Below, in pieces: positions 46,127 to 58,780 of a stretch of DNA of 64,000 bases. Both the position numbers and the translations under genes were made by a program. Each line of letters starts with the position of its first letter. Within the stretch, counting starts at the first letter, position 1. The DNA comes from Blasia pusilla (Eukaryota > Marchantiophyta > Marchantiopsida > Blasiales), in the NCBI GenBank assembly GCA_050084515.1, contig CM114271.1, forward strand, positions 51,646,001 through 51,710,000, read 5' to 3'. The notes beneath the pieces are model-generated. The model worked only from the letters and a program-made list of their open reading frames with translations. It was not told the origin of the DNA and did not search any database.

Positions 46127-49100
46127 AGTATTCCCTTGCTATTCTACGATAAAATCTGCCATGGCTTCCTAACTAGAGCTTTAACTCTTGATAATAATCA
46201 TAACTTTACAACTCTTGTTGCCATCTCTCCAATGTCCTTAGTGACACTATGGTAAATTCATGGATATCGATACCTATTTACTTCATTCCCAATTATTTCC
46301 CTTATCTTTGTGATGAGAAATTAGATTATAAATGGCATGGATGCCACTAGCTCTCATGAAATTTATGGCTATTCAAGACAATGAAGACATCCCAAACAAG
46401 CAACCCATGTGAGATAGTAATAGTCTATGACCTAACCCAATATCTCCCTCCACGTTGTCTCTATGAAGGAAGGCAATGCCATTGTCCCTATAGAAAATCT
46501 CACTATACACTCTCTTTTGTTGGAGTCGGGCTCCACTAATTGTTACAATTGATTATCCTACAATAAACTAGATCCTCTATTGCTATATGCGTATAATGAA
46601 AGTGCAGTCACCAAAGTGGCACTTTAGGGAATATACTCCATAGTCACTACAAAATAAAACTAATGTCAGTTAGTATAAACCAATTAACACTAATAACTAG
46701 CATTCACAACAAATAAAGTTCAAATATCGAAGGATTTGTCAAACTTTGACTTTAACACCCCCTAAGGGAGTTGCGGCACTCCGCTGCCCCCCTAATTTTT
46801 TTGCATATTACGATATCCCCTAACTAGTGGTAGTCCATTTATGCGTGAGACGTATGATTGGGACATGGAGAGTTATTATGAGATCTCATACTTGTCGGCC
46901 ATGGTGAGAACATTATCGCCAAGTCCTTGTACTATATGCAATCTGGACCCGTAAGTGCAATCCCTTGTTGGAAGGAAAGGGTTGGCTATTAACCCTAGAG
47001 CTCAACATAACAAAAGCCAATTGGATTCTTAGGAGATTGGAAACATGGTAAAGTTCCATAGTAAAGAGTTTCATTGGGTGGACATCGACTACTTATGAAT
47101 CGACTGTAACATGGATCATAGTGAGCAAATGACATGGACATATTATTATAAGGGTACGTGAAAGTGAGTAATTCATTTTTGTTGACATATTAATATCATA
47201 TTAAATTGAAAGACTTGCTACATGACTTGTAATACGCTATGAATAGTTAAGTCAATGCAAGGGAGATATTAAGGAATTGATTGGGTTCTTCTAGGAGATT
47301 CCAAAGACTCCTGTGGTGCTAAAGGAGGAATCTTATACTAGGTTTTGACCAAAATTTGAAAGCTACATACTTGAAGCAAGTTGGATTCAGCTTAAAGGCA
47401 AATGTGTTTCGACTTAAGCCTTTTGAGTTAGGGGTTGAGTTATAATTAGTGGGTGTTGACACAACACTGTTTGAAATTGGCGAATAACTTCCAAGATTCC
47501 CATAGGAATTAGTTTGGATGATAAGATTTTATACCTAAATTTGGAATATAATTTGATATAAGGATCATTATATGTTAATTTTTGCATCCGTAGAGAATTC
47601 TACACTTCTCAACGGATGAGGCCAAGAGAATAGTGCTCTTTTAAAAAACGTATAGGAAAAAATAACTTATTAATAATATGACGCTTATCAGATTTCTTTT
47701 TCCATATTTTTTCATTAAGATATTTAAAGGATGAAGAACTAGACTAAGACCTTTTAGATTTGTAGGTTTGACTACTATAATTATTTACAATTGCCTTGGT
47801 ATTTGGAAAAGTCAATTAAGACTAAAGTTGAAGTATGTATTGATAAAGCTGCATTTGGATTATTTCATGGAAGGAATCTTTAAAGTAAGAAACATAAAAC
47901 ATATTAGACATACCTATGCTATATGGATTTTTGAGGGTTTCAATCTATGCACTACCTAACCAAAATGATGGTTAAATGAGTAAGACTAATAACACTAAGT
48001 TTGATTTGGATGCACTCCTCTAGATTAGGAAAACTTATCTCATTAAGAAATAAAAGGATTAATATTCCAAAAAAATTCCATAAATCTTTAATGAAGATTA
48101 GATTAGTCGAGTTAAGGATGCTATTGTAAATTCAATCAAACATGGTTACAAAAGTTGTACTCGGACTATTGCATGCAGGCCTAAGTTCCTACCGTCCACA
48201 ACGTAGACTCTGGATTGATAAGCTCGCATCCCAATTCAACAACCCACCGCCCATTCTCCATTTTTTAGCCCATATCGAGCTTGTGCCTTGTCCATAGACG
48301 CCCGTACTTGTCTTGCACTAAGTCTGCAGAAGACACTAGCTCTTAAGGCTTGCGGTTGGCCCCTACTAGCCTTGTGCGGTCTTGCCGTAGGCCACGCGCG
48401 GGCTTGTAGCCCTCGCAATCGTTTGATCCCTACCCTCCTCTCTTAGTACGAGCTTGCACTTATTCCTCCCTCCCAAGCCTGCAGACAAATGGGGCATAAA
48501 AAAATGGGTTGGGGATCCGTTGGGGTATCCATTTATGTGAAGTCTTCTGGAGGACATTGGGAGGGGGGGAAAGAATTAGGATAAAAACCAATAAGATTGA
48601 TTTCAAGTGTGTTTAGAGAAATGGAATAAACAAGTGGCTAGGTTAAGGAAAACAAGGAATGAAGCTATTGATGGACAAATGAAAAATTCCCAAAAGAAAA
48701 TCATTTGTGTTATTGAGAAAAAACACTTGAAAAAGATTCAATATCTTCAATTGTTAACAAGTATCTTTTGATTATTTATCAGTTTTTGAAGGGAAATTAT
48801 TCATATGTGTCCCTTAGGGAAAATAATTATTTTTCTGTAAAATTTTAAACTTTAACATAATCCTTCAATTATTTTGTTCATTCAAAATAAAACAAGTGAA
48901 AGAAGCCCTTCTTGATATTTGTCTTAACATTTACCCAAAAAAATGAAGGAGTGGGATGTGAGAGGTTTTAGAAAAGGAGGGAGATTAGGGGAAGGGTATT
49001 TAGTAAAGGGAAGAGAAATGATTTGATGTTTCTCCACAATTACAGGGGAGTGATTTATTTCAAAAATTGTATAGCACTCGGATATTGTCCTAGAGTCCAA

Positions 49101-51300
49101 CCCCTAGTTCTCCTAGCTTTGCCTTGGGAGCACTCCCAACTTTGAATTTTACAAGTGAAAGACTTAAGTTGAATCCCAAAGACTCAATTGATTGTGCGTT
49201 CTATAGGTATTCGGAAAATTTCCAAATGCTCATTGAATCGAGTCTCCTCAAGTGTGTGTCATCTCCATATGAAATGTCTTTCCCAATCCTTGACCAATCT
49301 CCCCAAGTCGCTTGCTATACCAAAACATGTAAGTTAATTTGTCAAGGTGTGTCCTTAGCTCAAACTTGAACATGGCCAAACACACATCATGGTTATTTCT
49401 TGGTTCACATACTTGAGTGAGTAAGGAGGGAGAATGTCCCCCTATAAGTATATATAGGGTTCTTTAGTGTAACCCCAACTTCCCCATTGTTCCCATCGAG
49501 CCCTTGATTTTGGCCCTGAATTCAAATATGATTTACAAATCGCAGATCGACGTTTGACTAGTTATCCAACAAGATGGCGTGGCGGGAGGCTCCCTATAGA
49601 TTATGAAACTCTTGGCTCCCCGAACACATATTGGAGCTTGGACCCATATTTTAATTGTGTCATGGTTACTATTGGCTAATGCCCTTTTTAACTCTCTGTT
49701 TGGTGCCTCATGGTTATCTTTTTGCCCATCGCAATTCGTGACTAGTCTCGTGGCATCTCGAGTATCTTGACACGTGTTTCTTGCTTCTCATCCTTGACTT
49801 GGTATTTGGCTAGCTCCAAGTTCTCAAACCTTGATTGCCTTGCCTTTATCTTTGCGAGGTATCTATGCTCCTTTCTTGCCTAAGGCTAGTTATAAGAAAC
49901 GTACGTGCTCGTCTTTCTTGATGTTAGTCCTTTGGTCAGTTCTGCCGCCCTTCATGGTTTCGTGACTAGCTAGTCTAGATTCCGATTTTAACGTATTACA
50001 CCAAGGTCTTTCCTTCTTAGACCCACGATTATGACTTGCTTCCCAAGTCCTTGTTAGCATGGAGTCCATAGACTTAACTATTCATGACGGTCAGGGAAAT
50101 TCATATTTACTATTATAGAGTCCATAAGTTTATTGCGTAAAAAAATTCAATCTTGAAACTTATTTAAAACTATTTTTTAGTAGTAAAAAAAGGGATGAGA
50201 CGCGAGTTTAAAAATAAATAAAGTAGAAGAAAATTTTGGAAGCTTGGAAGGGGGAATGAGAAAAAGCTGTTGATGCTTTTTTTTCCTCAAAATGAGGGGA
50301 AAGGGATTTTTTTTTCCGTGGATCATATGAGCATGCATATGAATATGTAGATTGGACTTAAAGCATTTAGGTCTATAATATACTACTAGTGTTTTAGTGG
50401 GATGGACATGGATGGTCAAACTATCCATGTTCCATGTTAAATTTGAATTTTTTTTCCTAAATTTGAAGTTTGACCATCCATGTTACACTCTCAAGGGAGT
50501 TTCCATTTAGGAAAAAAAATTCACTCAACTTACCCTTCTAAAAAAAGTGACACACAACCGCCAACTTAAACTTGAAAACAACTTAGTCAACATGCTCTAC
50601 AACATTGTTTAACACAATTGACTGTCCAAGTGATTGATGCTCATCTATATGCACTAGTGTGTACTTCGTGCTAAGATGATAGGAGGGGCATTCCTTTTGA
50701 TGGAAGGCCCCTCCCATCATCCTAGTTTGGGGTGACGAAGCCTTAAAAGCTCTTTGCAAGATGGATGTGTGAATTTCCCTTTGACATGGTAACTTAGGTG
50801 GCTGATTTTTCAACGCAATCTTTCCTAATGAACTTTCCTTGGTTTCTAAGCACTAGCGTAAAAGTTGATAAAGCAGAAGTTCTACACTACTGCTTTGTCA
50901 CGCATATAATAAAATTGTTTTCTAATAACATCATGTATAAAAAGAAGCATTTGCAAGAAAAAAATTTCCTTTAACAATATGGATTAGCATAAGGGCACCT
51001 ATTAAACCACCTATTATGTTTAAACCTCTTAAATAATCCGAGAGCTTTTTCAAACCCCATCCTCTTTTATTATATAGACGTGGCACTCATAAACATGTTT
51101 GGAAACTAAAAAGGTTGATTATGCGGACAAACAAATTTGGAAATACTAAGTTTAGATAAATATTTTCGATAGAATTCTACCTGTCAGTTTAGGAAGTGGT
51201 ATTCGCATGTGGACAGATGTCACACGGGGGCGAGTCCAAATTTTCAAGCGAGGAAATTGGATTCTGAAACGGTGAAAGAAGACTCAATCGGAAAAGAATA
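46127..51300. other. Unassigned intergenic sequence
   Basis: More than 5 kb with no recognised gene. 48,170-48,480 is a GC-rich patch with GCCC/GGGC words like 11,250-11,750. Around 49,080-49,500 an LTR-like stretch ends with a TATA-type TATAAGTATATATAGGG near 49,444. No domain supports an element there. 50,290-50,530 contains AT-rich simple runs. Confidence 0.4.
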
Positions 51301-52592
51301 ATTGATCCGAAAAGGAGACCCGTGATGGTTATTTCCCGTGATTCAAGTTATTTCAAGTGGCCATCCCGAGGCTACTCGAAATAACGAGTTTCCAATGAAC
51401 ATGAAAAGTAGCAAGAAAACCCACGGCGGTTCACAAGACTGGCCCCGTTTATTACCTCCAGAAAGGAGCCGGTAATTTCCTTCGAAAAACCTTCCCCGGA
51501 TCATGTCCTGAAGGTAGCACCCTTCTCTTTTCCGCGCACGACGTCTCCGTGGTAGGTGAGGTGCTCCCTTTCGCCAAGATTCAGCAAGATTTGCACGTTG
51601 CGGGGCCGAAGTGTCCACCCAGCCACAAAAGCCTCGACGTTTAAATAGGCCGCGTGAATATTTCAGTGGACTTGGTCAAGAGGAGAGTTCGACGTTTAAC
51701 ATTGTAGCGCGTGGACGAGATGAGACTCGAGAGAGAGTTACGGAGCGAGATCCTTCCTCCTCACGGAGACGTGGACGGAGGCGACAAAGACCTCCATGGG
51801 CGTAACATGAGGTGTCAGTGAGTTGATCTCAAACGTCCGTGCACCAGGACCCTCTTCCAGGTAAGATCCGCGGGGGTCGCGGTAGTAGTGGGTATTCGGG
51901 ATCCGGACTCTGGATGCGTCTTTACGTGTGCAGGCGATACTACGGAATCCGGGAAAAACAAAGTCATCGGTCTCACCAACTCTGCGGACGACGGACCCCG
52001 AAATCTCGACACCTGCGATCCTGGGCAGATTCACGTGCTCGGAAGAGTCGCTGTAAGTTTGTAAGAGCTTTTGCCCCAGCTGTCAAGAAATTTCGATTAA
52101 ATATAGACTCTCGGGGCTCGCTGGTGTGTTACCTGTGCATGTCAGTGATCTCGGAGGCCGTTCTGCTCGCGTAGATTCGCCTGGCGCAGTCGGGCGATTT
52201 CCGTTTGAATGCTAACTCGAGGACATACAAAGATGGGAAACAGGTGGAAGTTCACAGATGAATATTTTTATCATGTCTGGGTCGTTTTCTGTAGGCTGCA
52301 CTGTGGAGCTGTCTCAGTGGCGCAGGTGAGGACGCCACGTCTAGAAACTGTACATGGAGCTGCCAGGTGGGAATTGCAGACAGCAGTGTCGTGACAAGTT
52401 GCACACATCGTGAATGAATCATAGACGGCAAACGCGTACAAATAACATGTACTCAATTCGATCTCATGCATCCTCAGGGTCCAGACGCCAGCTAACTAAT
52501 GTCGACTTTTAAGAGAAAAAAAACTCGAGTCATTAGGAGTGCACTCACTTTATATCTCGATATAACACTCTCGGCGTTCACATTAACAAAGG
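51301..52592. other. Downstream flank of the PGAP3 gene
   Basis: Moderately GC-rich, with overlapping 60-111-residue frames on both strands and no recognised family. The minus-strand 3' UTR of PGAP3 should start at 52,592. Nothing else can be supported. Confidence 0.35.
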
Positions 52593-53137
52593 TCACTGAG
52601 CTTTCTTTGAAGCTATTCCATTTGTAACCGGTGTATCCTTCGACATGCCATTTGCGACCCTCGTATCTTTCTTGCTCAGCTTCGCCCAATGAGCTGCATC
52701 ACTCGTTGCAAAACTCCACCACAAATTGGTCAGAGGCAATGACGAGGCTACCCAAAAAGCGTCCCGGTCGCCGTCAAGGGCAGGCCACAAGTGACTCAAA
52801 TCGTTAAACCGCAAGTACAGTAAAAGAGACGCAGCCGCGGCTCCAAACCACAGCTGGTAACGAGCTGGGTGAACGGTCATTCCGGCCCAAGCTATCCAGA
52901 GTAAATACTGAACTGTTCCGAGCGCCAAGCAAAGCTGCATATTCAAACCTGCGAAACCGTGCCACGAAGGACAGATTTCACAGATCACTTCCCGCTGAAC
53001 TGAGTCTGAAAATGAGAAAGAGAGAAATCCACCTCTTTTCTGATAACAAAATTTTACAAACCCACAGAATCTTCGTGGCAACACTGACGCGACCATTGGA
53101 TATCCCCTCTGCCCGTGAACGCGGAACTAAAGCTGAA

Positions 53138-53173
<36 letters not shown>

Positions 53174-55423
53174 ACCTTTCTGATAACAAAATTGAACAAG
53201 CCGACATAATCCAGGTGGCTACACTGAAGCGATCTCTGGATGTACAAGGAAAATTTGAGGTGGGAGTCGAGAGGAATCCACCTTCTGATCAAAAATTTAA
53301 AAGGCCAACAGACCCTGGTGGCAATACCAAAGCGATCTCTGGATGCCGACGGAAAATTAGAAGTGGGTCTCGTAGCCTTACCGTAATCATAATTGCAGTA
53401 ATTGATGTACATGAGATGACTGTAGAGAAAAGCTATGGCTGGAGCGGCGACGATCACCCGAGACGCCTCAGTTCTCATTTTCCCCACTCTGATGATAGCC
53501 AGGCTCAATGAATAGATTGCTAGCAGAACCTCCAGTGACGACTCCAGGTGCTTGTCGAATGTCAGTTGCCTACATACAGTCACCACCGGAACACAGTTGC
53601 GCAATATTTCCGGAGTCTCAGTAGTGATGTAAAATTTCAAATTTCTATGACTCCGTGACGTTTCTAGCATATGACATGTACTCGAAACTTCAAAATCTTT
53701 TAAAAGCCTCCATTTTGGATTCAGCATGATTTTACGTTCCATACCGTGCGTGGAGAAGATACCGCGAAACCCAATACATTATCGAGAGAATACCGAATCC
53801 TGCCCAGAGACTTTTGTAGGGGTAGGGACCACGCGCAGGAGTATGTGTCGACTGTACAGACCGGACAAACACCAGAAAGCCAAAGAGGTGCCCGAATATA
53901 TTCAACACTGACAATGCAGCGGAAGCTCGTTCCTGCTCACACATCCGGCAGCAAATTCGCAAACGACACCACATTTTAGGCACACGTATCAAAACCTGAA
54001 TCGTTTCGAGTAACTGGCATGTGGCCATGGAAAAAAATTCTGCGCTATGGAAGGCTCTGTGATCTCAGAAACAGGCATTCATCAACTCAAGAGTGTCGAG
54101 TAAAGCCAGACCTCACATTAATAAATCCTAAGTCGAAACCCTTAGAAAGAGCAGTTTTGGCAAGGTACAGGTACAATTTCTTCGATTCTTCCTGCACGAG
54201 TGAAATTGAGACGCATTAGTACGAAGCCCACACATTGACGTCAAAACTTACCGCAATGACGATATCTCCAACGACATCAAGTGATGCCAGAATTGCCAGT
54301 CCTACAACGGAAAGTCTACATACTAGCGAGGCAATTACGTAAGGTCGAAGTTTGTGAGGTTACTTGAAGATCCACTGAACGAGCGAGGCACCAGTCATCA
54401 CGATAGCCGATCGCGTTTTGTGCGAAGCCAGCCTCCTCTGTTTCCTTGCTCAGAGAGCAATGGTAGCCGCACTCAGTCTTGCATACCCATTCTCTCCACA
54501 TGTCAATCGGACACCCAGAGGGAAGCTTACCCTGTCCTTCATCCTTCACAATGGTGCTGTTGAGGAAAGAGCAGCTGGGAAGGCAGGCACCTCCGACACA
54601 ACCTGTTCTCGCACATGTCTTCAGACAGGACCTGAATTCATGCAAGACATCTAATTATTCCATAGTCCGACCAATCTGCGGTCTGGAGTATGCAAGTGCA
54701 ACGTCTCGACCACGTCTGGTTCTCCAGATCCGCCTCAGATGCGGAGTCCCAGCTCTCCGATTATCTGATAATCCATTGGCGTGGTTGGGACCCCTAATTC
54801 AACCAGAGATCAAGTGGAATCCGCGACCTAACACCTAAGTTCAGGCGCTCTTGAACTGCACGAGGAGATCACGGTAGACCCAAAATCTCGCCAACGAAGA
54901 GGAGTTGGTTCCCCTCTCACAACCTTCATGGAATAATCGCTAGAAGTACCTCGTACAAGCTAACCCCGAGATCTGTCCGGTCGAAGCGGGCTAATCATGG
55001 TGAAGTACTGGTCAACTACATATCATACACTTATTCGCTTATGCATCTGAAGTGTTCTTATATCAGCAATCCGCCTCGCAGGCCCTCGAATCTCGACGAA
55101 TACGAAAACGGAAGATAACAACTACCAAGTGCCGAGAAATCCACCTGCTGTTAGCTGTTTGTTGCTTACTCAACCTCTCTACTGGATCCACAAGCAAGCC
55201 TACGGAATTACACTGGCATGAGAACATGATTAAGCGAGACATATTGCAGAAAATTTCAAATGAACACCACCAACGGCATCTACATAAGAGAATCTAAGGC
55301 GTACACTGGAGCGAACCGAAGCAATCTGGATCTATACCGGATGATCGAGCCAGGACCGCTCGCAATCGCAGGAAGTGCGAAATAGAGAAGTAGCAACAAC
55401 CGCCAGAACCTTGTACCGTCCAT
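52593..55423 (-). CDS. PGAP3: PGAP3/PER1 family GPI-lipid remodelling protein, five exons, active site depleted
   Basis: Exons: 55,357-55,423 (tentative); 54,364-54,650; 53,745-53,932; 53,382-53,569; 52,593-52,948. The join is 1,086 bases (361 residues), with phases consistent. Exon 1 gives a signal peptide (MDGTRFWRLLLLLYFALPAI) but needs a weak GTCCTG donor. A GTATAG donor 19 bases on would shift phase unless a small exon was missed. Exon 2 has the Cys-rich lumenal domain (CLKTCARTGCVG, then WREWVCKTECGYHC). Exons 3-5 carry about seven membrane segments and family blocks such as RTEASRVIVAAPAIAFL and WIAWAGMTVHPARYQLW. Family members remove the sn-2 acyl chain of GPI anchors in the early secretory pathway. 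The C-terminus is KKAQ, a KKXX ER-retrieval signal. CREST-type active-site residues are largely replaced: HxxxH is DAFWV, the TM3 Asp is Glu, and the S-x3-H serine is out of register. The fold is assigned firmly; catalysis is doubtful. Confidence 0.88.
53012..53372. repeat. Degenerate tandem repeat in PGAP3 intron 4
   Basis: Three diverged units, starting near 53,024, 53,166 and 53,277, share AATC(C)ACCTTTCTGATAACAAA-like text. They continue through AACAAGCCGACATAATC / AAGGCCAACAGACCCTGG variants and end with GCGATCTCTGGATG-like words. A (GA)n run (about 53,144-53,169) separates the first two. The array fills most of the 433-base intron (52,949-53,381). The GA run creates Arg-Glu frames that are not genes. 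Confidence 0.65.
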
Positions 55424-55900
55424 TTGAATTCGGCGACCCCGGCTTCTCACGTCGTCCTCTTACTGCATCACCTTCCTTCCACAAGCATCAGTCCTCTCCT
55501 CCCAGTATGTGCGTCGGTCTCCCATACATCGCGCAGCTCGTTTTCGATTCTTCGGTCTGTTCTTCCACAAACCGCTCTCACGTCGACTTTGCTCGGCACT
55601 ACAGCACCTCACTCCCTCGCATCTCCTTCCCGAAGCTTTTGAACGAACACTCGGACATCAATCACGCATCACCCAGTATGCCTGCAGCGAGCTCTTCGCA
55701 CCAGATTTCCTGCCTGCTCGTCATCCGCGTTCTCCCGCTTCCCGTATCACCACTCCTCAGAGTCGTTTCCTGAACTTTGCTCGGATCCAGTCTGACAGGA
55801 AGGGGCCCCAGAAATTGAATTGGTTTGTTGGGGGGGCACGAAGCTCCACAGACGATCTTCAGTGTCCGTATGGAGTTGATCCGACTTGATCGCCCCCACA
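55424..55900 (-). promoter_or_regulatory. Upstream region of PGAP3
   Basis: GC-rich relative to the flanks and directly upstream of the tentative signal-peptide exon, so it probably holds the 5' UTR and promoter. Open frames on the plus strand (55,375-55,773; 55,509-55,889) overlap each other and lack known domains. Confidence 0.4.
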
Positions 55901-55959
55901 AATGATGCTCTTCGATAAATTAAATTTTTTGACCTTTTCAAAATTTTAGTCTAGGTTCT

Positions 55960-55990
55960 ATTCTCTGTATTCTCGGAGAATACAGAGAAT
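55960..55990. repeat. Perfect 31-base palindrome
   Basis: Arms ATTCTCTGTATTCTC and GAGAATACAGAGAAT surround a single central G. It lies in AT-rich sequence just beyond the PGAP3 promoter region. Confidence 0.85.
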
Positions 55991-55999
55991 TTGACCGAG

Positions 56000-57640
56000 C
56001 TCAGAATTGAGAACTTGTGTGAAGACCATATATACTAAAAACCTTAGATATCAAAAGAAGAGGGTACTCTCACTTAATAATACATATGAAAAATTAGGAG
56101 ATTTTACTTCATAGTGAGAAAAAAATTAGAGGGTGTTTGCAACTATTTAGGGCTCTTTTTGGCATTAGATAGAATTTTTTATTATTAAAAAAAGTTAAAA
56201 TTGAAGGGAAATTGAAAACCTAAAACCACAGTGTGGCCCTTTGAGATTTGAGAGGGGAGGGGAGAAAGTAATTATCAAACATGTGTGTGTAGGACACGTG
56301 GATAGGCTAGATAGATGGAGAGGAAAAAATACATGGAGAACTTGTAAAGGCTGTAATTATTAAATTAAAAAAATAGCAACTAACATGCTTACAAAATTTT
56401 ACGAGTCTATATTTTGACAAGTGTTCTTGACTTCTTAAGTAAATCATGAGAAAATGCTTAAGTTTTATTGAAGAAGGGGACGAGAGAAGAAGATCATTTC
56501 TTTTCAACAAAAGGGAACTTTATAAGCAAACTTTTCCCCAAGGATTTTATTTTCCATAGAAGAGGGGAAAGTGTTTTATTTTCAAGAAGGGAGGGCAAGA
56601 GAGAAAATAAGAAATTTTCAAAAGAGAAGGGATAGGATTTCATAAGAAATCCTTTCAAATAAAATATTTTCAATACATGAGTGGGAGGGGAAGCAAGAAA
56701 GGGATAAATTCTCAACAAGAAAGAGTTTGAAAAGTTTGAATAGGTATTTTACTCTCAATAGATGAGGGAAGGGTAGATGATGGTTAATTTTCAATCAGGG
56801 AGGAGAAGATAAAATTGGAGAGATTTTCAATGATGAATGGGTTCATTATTCATAAGTAATGTTTTTAAAAGATTTATTTCTAGACCATGAGGAACATAGA
56901 GAAGGTGTTTAATTTTGAATAGGGAAAAGAGAAAGGGATAGATTTTAAACTCACAAGAGCTTCATAAGGAGTTTCTTGTAAATTTCAATGGGAAATGGGG
57001 AGGAAACCGGGTTAAAATTTTGTTCAACATGGAACATAAGATAGAGAAGGAGGATCAAATCGAGTTTCCTCCAACCCTCTCCATTCCTTAAAAAGGAAAG
57101 ACCATCATAGCAGAAAAATAAGCATGTGGATAAATATGAAAATAAAGGAACATATGGATAGTCTCCAAAGGACTATTTAGGATAACTCTTACCCAATGCA
57201 TTGTAGTTGCACAAGGAGTCCAACACCAAAGTACTAGTTTGTGCCAATATTGAACCATTCATGGTTTGGGTTTTCTTTCATACTTCCCACAAAGGCAATA
57301 CAATATCCACAAATTTCCACGCGCATTCATGAGGGTGAAGGTGATTATCGCGAATGGAAAAACCCACTTTCTTTTGATAATATTTGCAATTTTCAAGCTT
57401 GTTCCAAATTTATAACCCCATGTAATATGACTTTTCCCAATTGGGAGTATCCTATCGTGGAGCGAAAATTCTCCCCCTAGTAATTCTTTCTTAGAGTTCT
57501 TATGATGCCTGGCATATGCCTTGTGAAAAAAATGCCCACTTTTCTTTTTTGAGACTCCTTACAACAATAAATATCCTCTTTTCCTCTCACATTCATTGGT
57601 AGAATCCCTCTTGGAGTTGAGGTATTCTGCTAATTGGTAC
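56000..57640 (-). repeat. Purine-rich dispersed repeat, minus copy, and spacer
   Basis: 56,200-57,060 is GA-rich and on the reverse strand resembles 29,700-30,560. A loose internal periodicity of roughly 60-70 bases is seen (GAAGGG-type word, then TTTTCAA-type word). No gene is supported from 57,060 to 57,640; the 79-codon frame at 57,241-57,480 has no known domain. Confidence 0.45.
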
Positions 57641-57668
57641 TAGTTAGTGCCCGTGCAATACAAGTTAG
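57640..57668 (-). repeat. Possible Helitron-like 3' terminus (weak)
   Basis: The minus strand reads GCACGGGCACTAACTAGT. The GCACGGGC word ahead of CTAG-T resembles half of the usual terminal hairpin, but the opposite arm is degraded. Listed for comparison with 39,361. Confidence 0.3.
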
Positions 57669-58780
57669 GGTAATCTCGAAATACCTATGAATATTTTTGA
57701 TTTACCTATATATTTATATAATTCTATAAAAAAAACAAAACAGGTTCGAAAACTGGTTTTACCATTCCCGACTATCAATTACCGGCAGTTCTCATGGAAA
57801 AACTCCCGTGGTTAAGACACATCTATATAATTGGAATTAAAAGACAATGGGTTTACAAGAAACCTTCCTCGTGTATGTATCCTCCTCTATGATCGACACA
57901 TGTCCTCTAAGAACGATACAGTATTTTCTTAAATGGTGTGCATCCATAAAGAATGTCTTTACCTCTCAATACACGTAGATATCAAAAGGGGTATCCGGTA
58001 GTGTTCGGGCGTTAACGTTTCAATTCTTTGCACTTCGTCTAGCGGTTCCTCTCGTCCTCCCCGGGATATTAATGGTGCAGCCGGGCCGCTCGCCGGGAGA
58101 TATCCCGGTGGGAACTTGGAAGACCATTGGAAGGCGTTTCGTAGTTGAGGAGGGGCAGGCGTAGAGTGACCGGGGGGGCGGGGATGCGAGACGGTACTCT
58201 CAGCCCGGGGTGATCAAGTCTGACCGCGGTCAGTGTGGTGGTCAGACCGACAGTTCTGTGTGGGGAAAGGTACTTCTGTGCCACCTGTCCTCCTCCTCCA
58301 CTTAGCGCACCGGCCGAACCCTAACAGTCCTGCCCTCTTACACGCGTTACGTCCGCGCGCCACAAGGTTCGGGGAGATTTTTTTAAGATGGTAATATATA
58401 TAGTTACCCGGTTTTTCTTCTTAAGTCATCGGCTCCGGCTGGAAATTTTCATTTTCTGATAAATTTCTATTTTAATCCGTGAAATTCCGAAAATTCAAAA
58501 TTTTCCGCGTTGAATTTCCGTTCCGATTCCCGGTCATCAACGAGTTTCCGGCTTTTTATACAGTCACCGAGAAAAATCCGGCCGTTGAAAGTTCATCGAT
58601 AAATTTTCGGCTAGCAAGTACGGTCGGAAGATTTTCAACCAGCAAGCAGCGTTCTCTCTTTCCCATTCATTCACTATCATCACTCCAACATTCTAAGCAA
58701 CCTAACTTCCAACACTCTAAAAAATTTCAACTTCAAACACCTCATGTCACTTGGTAGTAAATCACATATCATTTAATAAG
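57669..58780. other. Unassigned sequence, mixed composition
   Basis: A GC-rich island near 58,010-58,370 is surrounded by AT-rich text. No domain was recognised in either strand. Short frames (for example 58,479-58,757) have no family features. Confidence 0.35.

Noticed and set aside
53012-53209. Arg-Glu-rich frame at the PGAP3 locus
   Set aside because: It comes from the GA run inside intron 4 on the non-coding strand.
54841-55000. Alternative first exon of PGAP3 near 54.9 kb
   Set aside because: The minus-strand ATG there encodes no hydrophobic signal peptide, unlike the one at 55,423.
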